NCBI GenBank assembly: GCA_030762935.1
Contig: CM060880.1
Span: 16,237,001-16,301,000 of the forward strand
Length of the DNA: 64,000 nucleotides
DNA from: Hymenopus coronatus
Lineage: Eukaryota; Arthropoda; Insecta; Mantodea; Hymenopodidae
Direction: 5' to 3'
Part shown: piece after piece, positions 61,101 to 64,000 of the stretch
Numbering within the stretch: the stretch's first letter is position 1
Layout: every line of letters starts with the position of its first letter
Position numbers and translations under genes: made by a program
The notes under the pieces: generated by a model
Seen by the model: the letters and a program-made list of their open reading frames with translations, nothing else
The model's database searches: none
What the model was told of the DNA's origin: nothing

Positions 61101-63874
61101 TCTAAAGTTGCATATAAACAGTGTGCACAGTAGTGAATGTCATTGTGCATACATGCTAGAGAAAGTAAAAACTGTTACCAGTGTTAACATATTTAAAAGT
61201 AGACTTAAGGAATTCATGTATAATAATTACTTTTAAAGAATAATATTTTAGCACATGCAAAAATTATTCTTTGTAGTAATAACACATTAGAACATAAATA
61301 ACAATAATAACAAAATGAAGAAGGTAAGAATTTCTAAGAAGAAGTGAACTTTGACAGAAGTTACAGAATTGTACAAGGAAATGGTAGCAAAGTAAAGTAA
61401 GTAAAGTGAAGAAAGTAAAATAAAAAAATCACTTCCCATTTGAGAAAAGTTTAGTTAAAAATTGAAACCAAAAACAAGGAATATCTCAAACGGTCAACTA
61501 AATAAAAAACATATATATCATTACTTATCTTTTTAACGAGATCTACATTTTCTGTGTAGTAAGGTTTTGTCTATCTCTTATAGTTTAACCGTTATGCAAA
61601 ATTCTGCAAACCTCATCCCGAATAAAAAGCTCTCCAGAGGCTATTCCCAGAAAATTCAAAATATACATTTTATTATGCTTTAATACGAGCTGCGTCCAGG
61701 AAGTAAGTTCCGTTTGGTAATAAAATTCAATTGTGTACAGATACAGAATAATTATTTATTGCACAAAATTCTACAACTCTTAAACTACTGCCAAAATTTT
61801 GCAGGCATTTGTCATAGCGTGGCACAAGTTTTTGTATACCTTCTTCATAGAAGTTTGCCGCCTGTATCTTCAAAAAGTTGGAAACATTTTCTTTGAGCTC
61901 TTCGTCATTGTTGAAGTGTTGACCACCAAGGAAAGACTTGAGATGTAAGACCGATGAAAGTCGCTAGGAGCGAGGTCAAGGCTGTACGGAGGATGGTCAA
62001 ACACGTCCCAGCCAAATCCCTGTAGGAGGTTTTTCGTCACATTTGCAGTGTGTAGTCTGCATTGTCGTGCACTTCACTACGCCCTTCATTGAACTGTCGG
62101 ACCCATCTTCTCACCATTGAATCACTCATCGCATATTGTCCGTAAACTTCGCAAATTTGCCGATAAATTTCAATTGGTTTCACTTTCCTAGCATTCAGAA
62201 AACGAATCACAGATCTGATTTCACAAGCGGCGGGATTTTCAATCAACACCGACATTGTAAACAAGCACAACAAAGCGTATGTGGCTGACAGCGATCTCAA
62301 AATGGCGCACGTTTCTGCTCCTTGATACAGAGCGTCTACCGCGCATGGGCGGAACTGTGATCGCAGCGCTGCAGGGGAGATAACTTGAAACGGAACTTAC
62401 TTTCTGGACGTACCTCGTATATGGTATTTTAATCAAAATCATTACAGCCATTTTTGAGAAAAACAAAATTTACAAACGTTTTTCTATTTAAAGGGTAGCT
62501 TGTGGTTGGGGGATTTTCTTGAAAATCTCTGTCATGTCCTTGGAAGATACTAAAGATAAATAACAAATTTGGTATTTAACGGTCATTTTGTTTTTGACCT
62601 ATGCTGTCAACAGACACAAATAAACACACACATGGACCTTTTTCTAAAAATACTTTTTTCGGACTGAGGACTTCAAAACATATTTCTGATGAAATCTCGA
62701 CATCAAATTTTGTGTGGAATGCAATGCCTTCTCTATGCATATATTGCCCTCCGTGGTGTAATGGTTACCATGCTAACTTCATATACCCAAGGTTGCGGGT
62801 TCAAACCTGGAGGAGGACGATGGATTTTTTCAGGTGTAAAAATCCTTAGCATGGCTTCATTCGGAAGGGAAGTAAAGCCGTTGGTCCCGTGTCGTAGATT
62901 TGCGGCACATAAAAGAACCTCAAGCCTGAAATAGAGGCCTCTGAGCAAAATTAAGCGGTCTTTCATGCCCAGTATAGAATGGGACGCTAAGAACCACAGC
63001 AGTTAAAGAGTGTCCAGAAATAACACGCCATTTCCATTTCCTTCTCTAAGCACCTTGTATATATGGGCTAGAGAAAGTAAAAAAGGATAATAAGACAGCA
63101 AAAAGAATAGTTTGGAGTCATTCACAAATAAAAGGGAGGAAAGATAAGTGCAACTATAGACTATATGATGAGAATGTTGAGTTGTATGAGGCCCCAAGGT
63201 GAAATAAGCACTTAGATTAGGGTGTAAAATTGCTATAATGTATTAATCTAATAATTAATATTTGTGTTGTTTCACTGTTACTAGCTTCTTTTTGCATTTG
63301 TTACAATGTGTTTTGAGGAAGGATAAATAAATTAATTTAGTTTTTGTTTCATGTTTTATATACATGAGTGTGTAGGTTTACTATCATTTTTAATATGAAT
63401 GATATAAGATATGTGAATTTGCAAATGGTTGATACTTTGTGCAGTATTAAGGCATACGATGTGTCATGTGTGGAGAAAGGACCAGTATTCAGAGTGCCTA
63501 TCACTGTGGTGCGTCCTATGCAGCTATCACGAGAACTGCTTCGTCCAGAGTACAGCTTCTCTAACGTAGTATTCAAACCCAACACAATGCAACGCCACTT
63601 TATCCTTGTACCTGATGACGCTACTTGGGCAGGTATGATGTTTAATTATACAGCTTAACTAAAAAAGATGTCAAATCCAAAATGATTAGCTGGTAAGTGT
63701 TTGTGTGTTTTGTTTGCAGTATTAAGGTTGCAGTGTGTTGAGAAAGACAAGTTTGGAAGATTTGTGCTCCACACCCTCCAGTTACGTCCAAAGATGGTGT
63801 GCAAAACTCTGGAGTGCCATAAGATGGTGAACATCAGTTCTCAGTGCGAAGTAGTGCAGGGATTTCCAGTCCGG
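24996..63874 (+). CDS. TPP2: tripeptidyl-peptidase II, exons 1-14 of a longer gene
   Basis: TPP II is a very large cytosolic subtilisin-type serine peptidase that removes tripeptides from free N-termini of oligopeptides released by the proteasome. Fourteen exons were joined by eye: 24996-25157, 34400-34528, 40957-41124, 41201-41361, 43068-43231, 45154-45258, 47751-47889, 50594-50724, 52204-52437, 53401-53531, 57474-57654, 59832-59988, 63445-63632, 63720-63874. They total 2205 nt (735 codons), all GT-AG and phase-consistent. The S8 catalytic set is present: Asp43 ([10 protein letters not shown]), His264 (GHGTHVAS), oxyanion Asn366 (ASAGNHGP) and Ser454 (NGTSMASPH), at nearly the human spacing. 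Residues ~80-250 form the long Asp-His insert typical of TPP II. The C-terminal half (animal proteins are about 1250 residues) lies beyond the window. No frameshift or stop was found, so the gene looks functional. The start is the only ATG in frame before the conserved [11 protein letters not shown]. Confidence 0.96.
25158..26195. other. TPP2 intron 1, no recognised element
   Basis: Mixed AT-rich intron sequence with no recognised repeat or conserved RNA. Confidence 0.4.
26196..26390 (-). mobile_element. SINE family B copy
   Basis: Minus strand: head GGATGGCTTACTTGGCCAGC and B box GGGTTCAAATCC. The body includes 'tttcacaggagttctttt' on the + strand and the shared 'gatcatatcagcgc' segment also present at 8042-8232. 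Confidence 0.7.
26391..27208. other. TPP2 intron 1, no recognised element
   Basis: AT-rich; nothing assigned. Confidence 0.4.
27209..27452 (-). mobile_element. SINE family A copy
   Basis: The full family A body is on the minus strand ('cactctttaactgctgcagt', 'gaggttcttttatgtgccac') and a tRNA-like head with B box GGGTTCAAACTC. One central segment of the consensus is missing. Confidence 0.75.
27612..28400 (-). mobile_element. degraded Tc1/mariner-like DNA transposon, copy 2
   Basis: Minus-strand frames read [15 protein letters not shown] and, after a frameshift, [17 protein letters not shown], the regions around the second and third catalytic Asp of IS630/mariner-type transposases. The left end is AGGGTCGTTAAATTATAAGG. 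Frameshifts and stops make it a relic; the right end is uncertain. Confidence 0.62.
28588..29126 (-). mobile_element. family H element, 5' truncated
   Basis: Starts TTTTTACTTTCTCTACATG with a foldable TGTACATAGTG segment and a TGTGTGTGTG block. It breaks off after 'aacacacaatttatg'. Confidence 0.72.
29127..29215. repeat. 27-bp direct repeat, period 62
   Basis: The sequence starting ACTCCTTCAGCAATATGG occurs at 29127-29153 and again at 29189-29215, directly at the break point of the truncated H element. Confidence 0.85.
29390..29460. repeat. copy of the short repeat seen at 1-75
   Basis: Shares the GGATGGGGAGGGC core and TAAAATAGTC with the window start. Boundaries undefined. Confidence 0.4.
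29650..30636 (-). mobile_element. family H element, full length, with nested palindromic insertion
   Basis: Runs from ATTTTTACTTTCTCTGC to 'gctagagaaagtcatgtgag'. Interrupted at 30341-30452 by a hairpin insertion with a 12-bp target duplication; removing it restores the H consensus ('aaaacattt.g.tatcactttagc'). Confidence 0.78.
30341..30452 (+). mobile_element. palindromic insertion A (112 bp)
   Basis: Flanked by ATTTTGGTATCA at 30329-30340 and 30453-30464. A 49-bp body containing GTGACAGTGATGTG is followed by a hairpin whose 29-bp arms (30390-30418 and 30428-30456) pair perfectly around a 9-base loop. The right arm runs four bases into the target duplication. Architecture shared with five other insertions here. 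Confidence 0.85.
30637..31231. other. TPP2 intron 1, no recognised element
   Basis: AT-rich, nothing assigned. Confidence 0.4.
31232..31402 (-). mobile_element. SINE family A copy, truncated
   Basis: Minus-strand head and B box (GGGTTTGAACCC palindromic in part) plus body 'ggctttactttccgtccgaa'. The distal body is missing. Confidence 0.65.
31691..32567 (-). mobile_element. family H element, full length
   Basis: TTTTTTACTTTCTCTAGTC at the stem-loop end; 'aaagaaagtcatttgagtgt' at the other. CA/TG block and T-rich tract in the usual places. Confidence 0.75.
32571..32820 (-). mobile_element. family H element, distal fragment in tandem
   Basis: Repeats the outer 250 bp of the family (from 'ttttaaaagatttgacaatc' to 'gaaagttatgtgaatggaat') directly after the previous copy and in the same orientation. 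Confidence 0.65.
32821..33205. other. TPP2 intron 1, no recognised element
   Basis: No assignment. Confidence 0.4.
33206..33988 (+). mobile_element. family H element, full length
   Basis: Both ends are clear: ATCTGATGTGTTCCATTCAC at the start and a strong terminal stem at the end (ACTTTCTCTATACAC pairing with GTGTAGAGAAAGT). One of the best copies for defining the family. Confidence 0.78.
34400..34528 (+). CDS. TPP2: TPP2 exon 2 (residues 55-97)
   Basis: [20 protein letters not shown] to LSGRKLK. Acceptor GTGTTTCAG, donor AAG|GTAAAA, both phase 0. The preceding intron is 9242 bp, the largest in the window. Confidence 0.94.
34605..34745 (+). repeat. short repeat with TTAA-CCCTTTTAGTGCC terminus, copy 2
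   Basis: Same element as 20938-21075. Starts TTAACCCTTTTAGTGCCAG just after TPP2 exon 2. Possibly a piggyBac-type end; no transposase is visible. Confidence 0.6.
35014..36090 (+). mobile_element. internally deleted Tc1/mariner-like transposon with nested hairpin
   Basis: The N-terminal frame (35379-35531) reads [20 protein letters not shown] and, after a frameshift, [18 protein letters not shown], a helix-turn-helix typical of Tc1/mariner-like transposases. A C-terminal acidic tail follows ([19 protein letters not shown], stop 35846-35848). The catalytic core is deleted. The reverse-complement copy is 60078-61085. A 145-bp palindromic insertion interrupts it at 35108-35252. Confidence 0.68.
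35108..35252 (+). mobile_element. palindromic insertion B (145 bp)
   Basis: Flanked by AATACTTTGCTT (35096-35107) and AATACTTCGCTT (35253-35264). A 46-bp body with GTAACAGTGACGG is followed by 45-bp arms (35154-35198, 35207-35251) with one mismatch and an 8-base loop. The uninterrupted sequence is seen in the inverted copy near 60970-60980. Confidence 0.88.
36690..37010 (+). mobile_element. LINE fragment: RNase H domain end
   Basis: Frame 36707-36910 reads [20 protein letters not shown], the C-terminal RNase H signature of jockey-type LINEs (HxGIxGNExAD), followed after a frameshift by [16 protein letters not shown]. No upstream RT is adjacent. Relic. Confidence 0.7.
37540..37760 (-). mobile_element. 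transposase N-terminus-like fragment
   Basis: Minus-strand frame contains [20 protein letters not shown] and [12 protein letters not shown], resembling the first helix of Tc1/mariner-like transposase N-termini such as the one at 35379. No ends or catalytic part were seen. Confidence 0.35.
38089..38392 (+). mobile_element. SINE family A, complete copy with 10-bp target duplication
   Basis: Flanked by TTCCTCAATG at 38079-38088 and 38393-38402, which defines the full 304-bp unit. Head CGTGGTGTAATGGTTACC (A box), B box GGTTCAAACC, then a conserved body ending 'cataaataacatgccattgc'. Reference copy for the family. Confidence 0.87.
38403..40100. other. TPP2 intron 2, no recognised element
   Basis: AT-rich; 39380-39420 and 39530-39600 look loosely related ('cactaaatgg', 'caccaggttat'), but no family could be named. 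Confidence 0.4.
40130..40440 (+). mobile_element. degraded transposase N-terminal fragment
   Basis: One frame reads [18 protein letters not shown], then after stops [18 protein letters not shown] and [13 protein letters not shown]. This layout resembles the DNA-binding N-terminus of insect mariner-like elements ('EE.VL..VEE.P.SS ... TVWRVLKE'). Heavily decayed. Confidence 0.42.
40957..41124 (+). CDS. TPP2: TPP2 exon 3 (residues 98-153)
   Basis: [20 protein letters not shown] through the charged [15 protein letters not shown], conserved in TPP II. Acceptor TGTTTCAG, donor CAA|GTAAGT, phase 0. Confidence 0.95.
41201..41361 (+). CDS. TPP2: TPP2 exon 4 (residues 154-207)
   Basis: [20 protein letters not shown] to [12 protein letters not shown]; phase-2 donor AG|GTAACG. 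The intron before it is only 76 bp, the shortest here. Confidence 0.94.
41524..42358 (-). mobile_element. family H element, full length
   Basis: From TTTACTTTCTCTAGCGC to 'gaagttatgtgaatggaaca'. A pure TG run lies at 41648-41670 in the variable block. The stem-loop end has lost half its palindrome. Confidence 0.73.
42726..42862 (+). mobile_element. family H element, 3' fragment
   Basis: CA-rich block, 'ggactcaggggaccctaaaa', then 'gagtacaataccttctctat' and a partial stem-loop. Confidence 0.55.
43068..43231 (+). CDS. TPP2: TPP2 exon 5 (residues 207-262)
   Basis: Begins by completing an Arg codon, then [10 protein letters not shown] to [19 protein letters not shown]. Donor T|GTAAGT, phase 1. 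Acceptor TTTGTACAG. Confidence 0.93.
43988..44065. repeat. 40-bp tandem duplication
   Basis: The unit starting TAAAACCATATACAATGTGT is present at 43991 and 44031 with no visible differences, suggesting a recent duplication in intron 5. Confidence 0.9.
44721..44928 (-). mobile_element. palindromic insertion E (208 bp) with ribozyme-like loop
   Basis: Flanked by TTGTTTGAATAT at 44709-44720 and 44929-44940. Hairpin arms of 65 bp (44721-44785, 44825-44889) pair with about one mismatch; the loop is 39 bp. The 39-bp body at 44890-44928 has, on the minus strand, CACAGTGAAGTAAC, like the bodies of insertions A to D. Confidence 0.87.
44780..44830 (-). ncRNA. degenerate hammerhead ribozyme in insertion E
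   Basis: The minus strand carries GGTGG-AAAAAG-CCACC (stem II), then GAAAC-AT-GTC, the 3' half of a short-stem-III hammerhead core. The expected CUGANGA box is replaced by TTAAAAA, so this copy should be inactive. The long palindrome arms extend stem I. Confidence 0.55.
45154..45258 (+). CDS. TPP2: TPP2 exon 6 (residues 262-297), catalytic His
   Basis: [20 protein letters not shown] to [10 protein letters not shown]. The first His of HGTH is His264 of the S8 triad. Acceptor CTTTTTAG, donor G|GTAAGA, phase 1. Confidence 0.95.
45406..45475 (+). mobile_element. SINE family C, 3' fragment
   Basis: Only the tail of family C remains ('ttcattcattgtccaatatg', 'aaccaggttgaagggcatta'). Confidence 0.55.
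45509..45651 (-). mobile_element. palindromic insertion C (143 bp)
   Basis: Flanked by CTGTAAAGCCATA at 45496-45508 and 45652-45664. Perfect 37-bp arms (45509-45545, 45568-45604) and a 47-bp body nearly identical to that of insertion B, in the opposite orientation. Relative to B the loop octamer is reverse-complemented. Confidence 0.88.
46095..46540 (+). mobile_element. Penelope-like element 3' fragment (endonuclease end)
   Basis: The frame with stops reads [20 protein letters not shown], resembling the GIY-YIG endonuclease region (YxIxCxxCxxxYIGxT), then [13 protein letters not shown] and [18 protein letters not shown]. The last part parallels [20 protein letters not shown] at 51690. Decayed; the tail 'attaatatttgtgttgct' matches other PLE tails here. 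Confidence 0.65.
46790..46968 (-). mobile_element. Penelope-like element 3' fragment
   Basis: The minus strand reads [20 protein letters not shown], like the PLE C-terminal segment at 56724-56918 ([11 protein letters not shown]), followed downstream by a hammerhead-like motif and then the element end. Confidence 0.55.
46833..46876 (-). ncRNA. hammerhead ribozyme motif K (core partly mutated)
   Basis: Minus strand: GCAG, TAGACAA (decayed CUGACGA), T, stem II GCATG/CATGC, GAAAC, TA, GTT, then CTGC pairing perfectly with the first GCAG as stem I. All helices hold, but three core positions are changed, so cleavage is unlikely. Confidence 0.62.
46970..47632 (-). mobile_element. family H element lacking the stem-loop end
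   Basis: Begins inside the family at 'ccaaacttggtatttaagtt' and continues to 'gagaaagtcatgtgaatgga'. It abuts the PLE fragment at 46968. Confidence 0.7.
47751..47889 (+). CDS. TPP2: TPP2 exon 7 (residues 297-343)
   Basis: [20 protein letters not shown] to [15 protein letters not shown]. Acceptor ATGTTTCAG, donor GG|GTAAGT, phase 2. Confidence 0.95.
48071..48342 (-). mobile_element. family H element, deleted to its two ends
   Basis: The stem-loop end (ACTTTCTCTAGCCTGTATG) and the first 100 bp are fused to an inverted internal piece ('ctaatcaagataaacattag') and then to the outer end 'gaaagttatgttaatggaac'. About 270 bp remain. Confidence 0.65.
48343..48801 (-). mobile_element. LINE fragment: reverse-transcriptase C-terminus
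   Basis: Minus-strand frames read [20 protein letters not shown], then [20 protein letters not shown], the same C-terminal layout as the LINE pieces at 16953 and 18230. Frameshifted relic. Confidence 0.55.
48802..49442. other. TPP2 intron 7, no recognised element
   Basis: AT-rich; nothing assigned. Confidence 0.4.
49443..50219 (+). mobile_element. family H element, full length
   Basis: AATCTGATGTGTTCCATTCA at the 5' end and a well-formed stem-loop at the 3' end (TTCTCTATACACTATG ... GTGTAGAGAAAGTAG). Confidence 0.76.
50396..50522 (+). mobile_element. SINE family B copy, 5' truncated
   Basis: Starts at the B box (GGGTTCAAGC) and keeps 'gtttttaagtgtgcttaaaa' and 'gggacgcccccatg'. Confidence 0.62.
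50594..50724 (+). CDS. TPP2: TPP2 exon 8 (residues 343-387), oxyanion Asn
   Basis: [20 protein letters not shown] then [16 protein letters not shown]; Asn366 is the oxyanion-hole residue. Donor G|GTCAGT, phase 1. Confidence 0.95.
51120..51163 (-). ncRNA. hammerhead ribozyme, inverted left end of the PLE
   Basis: Minus strand: CTGACGA core, T, GAGG/CCTT, GAAAC, TA, GTT. The core is intact, but the stem I partner is CTAA instead of CTGA, leaving one mismatch. It pairs in sequence with the copy at 51836-51877. Confidence 0.68.
51836..51877 (+). ncRNA. hammerhead ribozyme, right end of the PLE at 51070
   Basis: Order: TCAG (stem I), CTGATGA core, T, stem II GAGG/CCTT around an 8-base loop, GAAA, C-TA-G short stem III, GTT cleavage triplet, CTGA closing stem I exactly. 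A second helix (TTAC/GTAA) continues stem I after a small internal loop. Core bases are consensus except for one extra T before stem II. Confidence 0.75.
52204..52437 (+). CDS. TPP2: TPP2 exon 9 (residues 387-465), catalytic Ser
   Basis: [45 protein letters not shown] and [14 protein letters not shown]. Ser454 is the nucleophile. The acceptor (GGGATGTTGCAG) has a poor pyrimidine tract but is required by phase and homology. Confidence 0.95.
52618..53166. mobile_element. Penelope-like element remnant with RT fragment and inverted ends
   Basis: Ends 52618-52685 and 53100-53166 are inverted repeats. The minus strand at 52975-52800 reads [20 protein letters not shown] then [20 protein letters not shown], a PLE reverse transcriptase with the YVDD catalytic box. 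The plus strand at 52960-53090 carries the PLE C-terminal tail instead, so two element pieces are joined head to head. Confidence 0.75.
53075..53123 (+). ncRNA. hammerhead ribozyme motif (core G changed)
   Basis: CTGACAA, T, stem II GCAATA/TATTGT, GAAAC, TA, GTC. The conserved G of CUGANGA is A here. Stem I is poorly paired. A more decayed inverted partner lies at 52650-52720. Confidence 0.6.
53401..53531 (+). CDS. TPP2: TPP2 exon 10 (residues 465-508)
   Basis: [20 protein letters not shown] to [12 protein letters not shown]. Acceptor TATGTTTCAG, donor CAG|GTGAGT, phase 0. Confidence 0.95.
53748..53840 (-). mobile_element. 93-bp deletion derivative (MITE) of the 60078-61085 transposon
   Basis: Starts ATACCCCCGCTGC and ends GTAAACAGCAGCTGATTATG, the same two ends as the 1-kb copy at 60078-61085, with the interior missing. 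Confidence 0.62.
53905..55030 (+). mobile_element. LINE 3' fragment with CCHC-like motif, interrupted
   Basis: 53905-54055 reads [20 protein letters not shown]; after a ~590-bp insert, 54655-55020 reads [20 protein letters not shown], the C-terminal zinc-knuckle style motif (CPLC...HFxxxC) of R1/CR1-like LINEs, then [18 protein letters not shown]. Confidence 0.62.
54401..54470 (+). mobile_element. tRNA-like SINE head (family E)
   Basis: GGTGGCTTAATGCAGGAAGC (A-box-like) and GCGTTCAATTCC (B box) at tRNA spacing, inside the insert that splits the LINE. A proper T arm cannot be formed, so this is a SINE promoter rather than a tRNA gene. Confidence 0.5.
55440..56010 (-). mobile_element. SINE family F copy, split by a family A SINE
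   Basis: Minus strand: B box GGTTCAAATCC within 'ctggctatggcattgaattt'. It resumes after the family A insert with 'gatagcattgaatttctcaa', 'cacaaggtgatctcaaatta'. Second copy at 56050-56370. Confidence 0.62.
55570..55853 (-). mobile_element. SINE family A copy with 9-bp target duplication
   Basis: Flanked by AGCTACCAT at 55561-55569 and 55854-55862. Full family A body and tRNA-like head (minus strand GCCCTCCGTGGTGTAATGG). Confidence 0.82.
56050..56370 (-). mobile_element. SINE family F copy with palindromic duplication
   Basis: Same body as 55440-56010. The head region 56085-56135 recurs inverted at 56150-56200 ('aatcctggctatggcattga'), making a local foldback. Confidence 0.6.
56390..56600 (+). 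mobile_element. Penelope-like element 3' end
   Basis: Carries the C-terminal block 'ctcaccaaatttgttttgat' shared with 52970, a long 3' leader with a consensus hammerhead, and the tail 'attattaattggtatattaa'. A younger foldback (56614-57180) inserted in the tail; it resumes at 57181. Confidence 0.68.
56514..56560 (+). ncRNA. hammerhead ribozyme, consensus core
   Basis: CTGAGGA (56517-56523), an extra T, stem II GCAAT/ATTGC (56525-56529, 56540-56544), GAAA (56545-56548), C-TA-G stem III and GTC ending at 56554. Stem I starts TAG/CTG with one G-U pair, then an internal loop. All core bases expected for cleavage are present; best preserved copy in the window. Confidence 0.78.
56614..57180 (+). 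mobile_element. palindromic insertion D: 567-bp PLE foldback
   Basis: Flanked by AATTGGTATATTAAT at 56599-56613 and 57181-57195. A 45-bp body (GAGACAGTGATGTG) is followed by 243-bp arms (56659-56901, 56938-57180) that are nearly perfect inverses around a 36-bp loop. Each arm encodes the PLE C-terminus ([31 protein letters not shown]) and a hammerhead-like motif. Confidence 0.92.
57085..57127 (+). ncRNA. hammerhead ribozyme motif in foldback arm
   Basis: GGAA, TTGACAA (decayed CUGACGA), T, stem II GGAAGC/GCTTCT, GAAAC, AT, GTT, then TTCC closing stem I with GGAA. Helices are intact, two core positions altered. The inverted arm repeats it at 56712-56754 on the minus strand. Confidence 0.65.
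57474..57654 (+). CDS. TPP2: TPP2 exon 11 (residues 509-569)
   Basis: [20 protein letters not shown] to [12 protein letters not shown], start of the post-catalytic beta-rich region. Donor G|GTGAGT, phase 1. Confidence 0.93.
58140..58390 (-). mobile_element. SINE family D copy with 10-bp target duplication
   Basis: Flanked by CTGCTTAGCT at 58130-58139 and 58391-58400. Minus-strand head GCCGTGCCGTGGCCGAGTGG and B box GGGTTTGATCCC. T run at 58141-58152 corresponds to the A tail. Confidence 0.84.
58440..58640 (-). mobile_element. palindromic insertion J (201 bp)
   Basis: Flanked by TTATTCTGCAAG at 58428-58439 and 58641-58652. Arms of about 68 bp (58440-58507, 58538-58605) pair with many mismatches, so this is an older copy; the 35-bp body follows. 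The region between the arms has CTGAAGA and GAAAC boxes, but no convincing stem II or cleavage triplet. Confidence 0.75.
58735..58975 (-). mobile_element. SINE family A copy
   Basis: Minus strand family A body ('gaacactctttaactactgt', 'cttgagattcttttatgtgc') with B box GGTTCAAACC; the tRNA-like head is truncated. Confidence 0.7.
58976..59831. other. TPP2 intron 11, no recognised element
   Basis: No assignment. Short stretches near 59030-59110 read loosely like PLE endonuclease ends, too decayed to call. Confidence 0.35.
59832..59988 (+). CDS. TPP2: TPP2 exon 12 (residues 569-621)
   Basis: [20 protein letters not shown] to [14 protein letters not shown]. Acceptor TTCATTTAAG, donor AG|GTATGA, phase 2. 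Confidence 0.93.
60078..61085 (-). mobile_element. internally deleted Tc1/mariner-like transposon, inverted copy of 35014-36090
   Basis: Reverse complement of the intron-2 element: the minus strand has the N-terminal region near 60855-60650 and the acidic C-terminal coding end near 60480-60400. Ends ATACCCCCGCTGC and AACAGCAGCTGATTATG are shared with the 93-bp MITE at 53748. It lacks the palindromic insertion that splits the other copy. Confidence 0.66.
61146..61167 (+). repeat. family H terminal scrap
   Basis: CATGCTAGAGAAAGTAAAAA only, the 3' terminus of a family H element. Confidence 0.4.
61684..62419 (-). mobile_element. mariner (SETMAR-type) transposon with internal deletion
   Basis: TIRs begin TACGAGCTGCGTCCAGGAAG and (minus strand) TACGAGGTACGTCCAGAAAG, about 32 bp with few mismatches, with TA at both edges. 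The minus-strand frame starting at 62300 reads [20 protein letters not shown] and [13 protein letters not shown] (the paired HTH), then stops. The next frame has [20 protein letters not shown], the region of the third catalytic Asp. The middle of the catalytic domain is deleted, so it is non-autonomous. Confidence 0.85.
62750..63045 (+). mobile_element. SINE family A, near-complete copy
   Basis: Head GCCCTCCGTGGTGTAATGG, B box GGTTCAAACC, full body. Flanks CCTTCTCTATGCA and CCTTCTCTAAGCA are a target duplication with one mismatch. Nested in a family H element. Confidence 0.82.
63238..63305 (+). mobile_element. PLE tail fragment
   Basis: Contains 'taataattaatatttgtgtt' and 'tcactgttactagcttct', matching the 3' tails at 46510 and 53160. 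Nothing else of the element is present. Confidence 0.45.
63445..63632 (+). CDS. TPP2: TPP2 exon 13 (residues 621-684)
   Basis: [20 protein letters not shown] to [13 protein letters not shown]. Acceptor TTTGTGCAG; donor G|GTATGA, phase 1. Confidence 0.93.
63720..63874 (+). CDS. TPP2: TPP2 exon 14 (residues 684-735)
   Basis: [20 protein letters not shown] to EVVQGFPVR. Donor CGG|GTGAGT, phase 0. Only 126 bp of the next intron is visible, so the remaining ~500 residues are off-window. Confidence 0.92.
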
Positions 63875-64000
63875 GTGAGTAAAGAGGATAAATAGTAGTA
63901 GAAGGTTGTAACATGAGTGGTATTAGCTCTCCAGATAAGTCGGTAGTGCTTTGCTTGAGATCTTTGCTGGAACTTGTAGAAAAGGACAACATTTTCATCT

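Larger units (their letters stand above)
61426..63084 (+). mobile_element. family H element with mariner and SINE nested inside
   Basis: H blocks run from 'gaaaccaaaaacaaggaata' through 61683, resume at 62419 ('tatggtattttaatcaaaat') and, after a SINE, finish at 'ggctagagaaagtaaaaaag'. Removing both inserts restores a continuous H sequence. Confidence 0.8.

Noticed and set aside
1..64000. CRISPR array, operon, prophage or endogenous virus
   Set aside because: No short regularly spaced repeats, no prokaryotic gene organisation and no recognisable viral protein. The long spliced genes show eukaryotic DNA.

Overview
This is a AT-rich animal nuclear region, most likely from an arthropod and probably an insect with a large, repeat-rich genome. 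The evidence is GT-AG introns of several kilobases, an Ets96B/PEA3-type ETS factor, a tripeptidyl-peptidase II gene, several tRNA-derived SINE families, a SETMAR-type mariner, Penelope-like retroelements (PLEs) and LINE remnants. I cannot name the species. Nothing prokaryotic or viral was seen.

Layout. 1-10667 holds the last two coding exons of the ETS gene on the + strand (4638-4746 and 10069-10667); its upstream exons lie outside the window. 10668-24995 is intergenic and filled with repeats. 24996-63874 holds the first 14 coding exons of TPP2 on the + strand: 735 codons, all splice phases consistent, all four subtilisin catalytic residues present, and the 3' half beyond the window. Introns range from 76 bp to 9.2 kb and carry most of the interesting repeat biology.

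Repeats. (1) Family H is a non-coding element of about 850 bp present in some 28 copies or pieces, roughly a quarter of the window. It has asymmetric subterminal inverted repeats (ACTTTCTCTA/TAGAGAAAGT) and a stem-loop at one end, as in Helentron-type non-autonomous elements; I count the stem-loop end as 3'. (2) PLE remnants contain GIY-YIG endonuclease-like C-termini, one YVDD reverse-transcriptase fragment, and type I hammerhead ribozyme motifs with very short stem III. (3) Six palindromic insertions share one architecture: a 12-15 bp target-site duplication, a 35-49 bp body, and a hairpin with arms of 29-243 bp. (4) SINE families A to F, several with clear target-site duplications and nested insertions. 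(5) Degraded DNA transposons: one mariner with matching TIRs and a TA duplication, and several Tc1/mariner-like relics. (6) LINE fragments.

The two genes are not functionally linked as far as I can see; they are neighbours on the same strand. The most notable signal is the group of PLE-derived ribozymes and palindromic insertions in the TPP2 introns. All calls were made by eye, with no database search, and edges of degraded repeats are good to about 10-20 bp.
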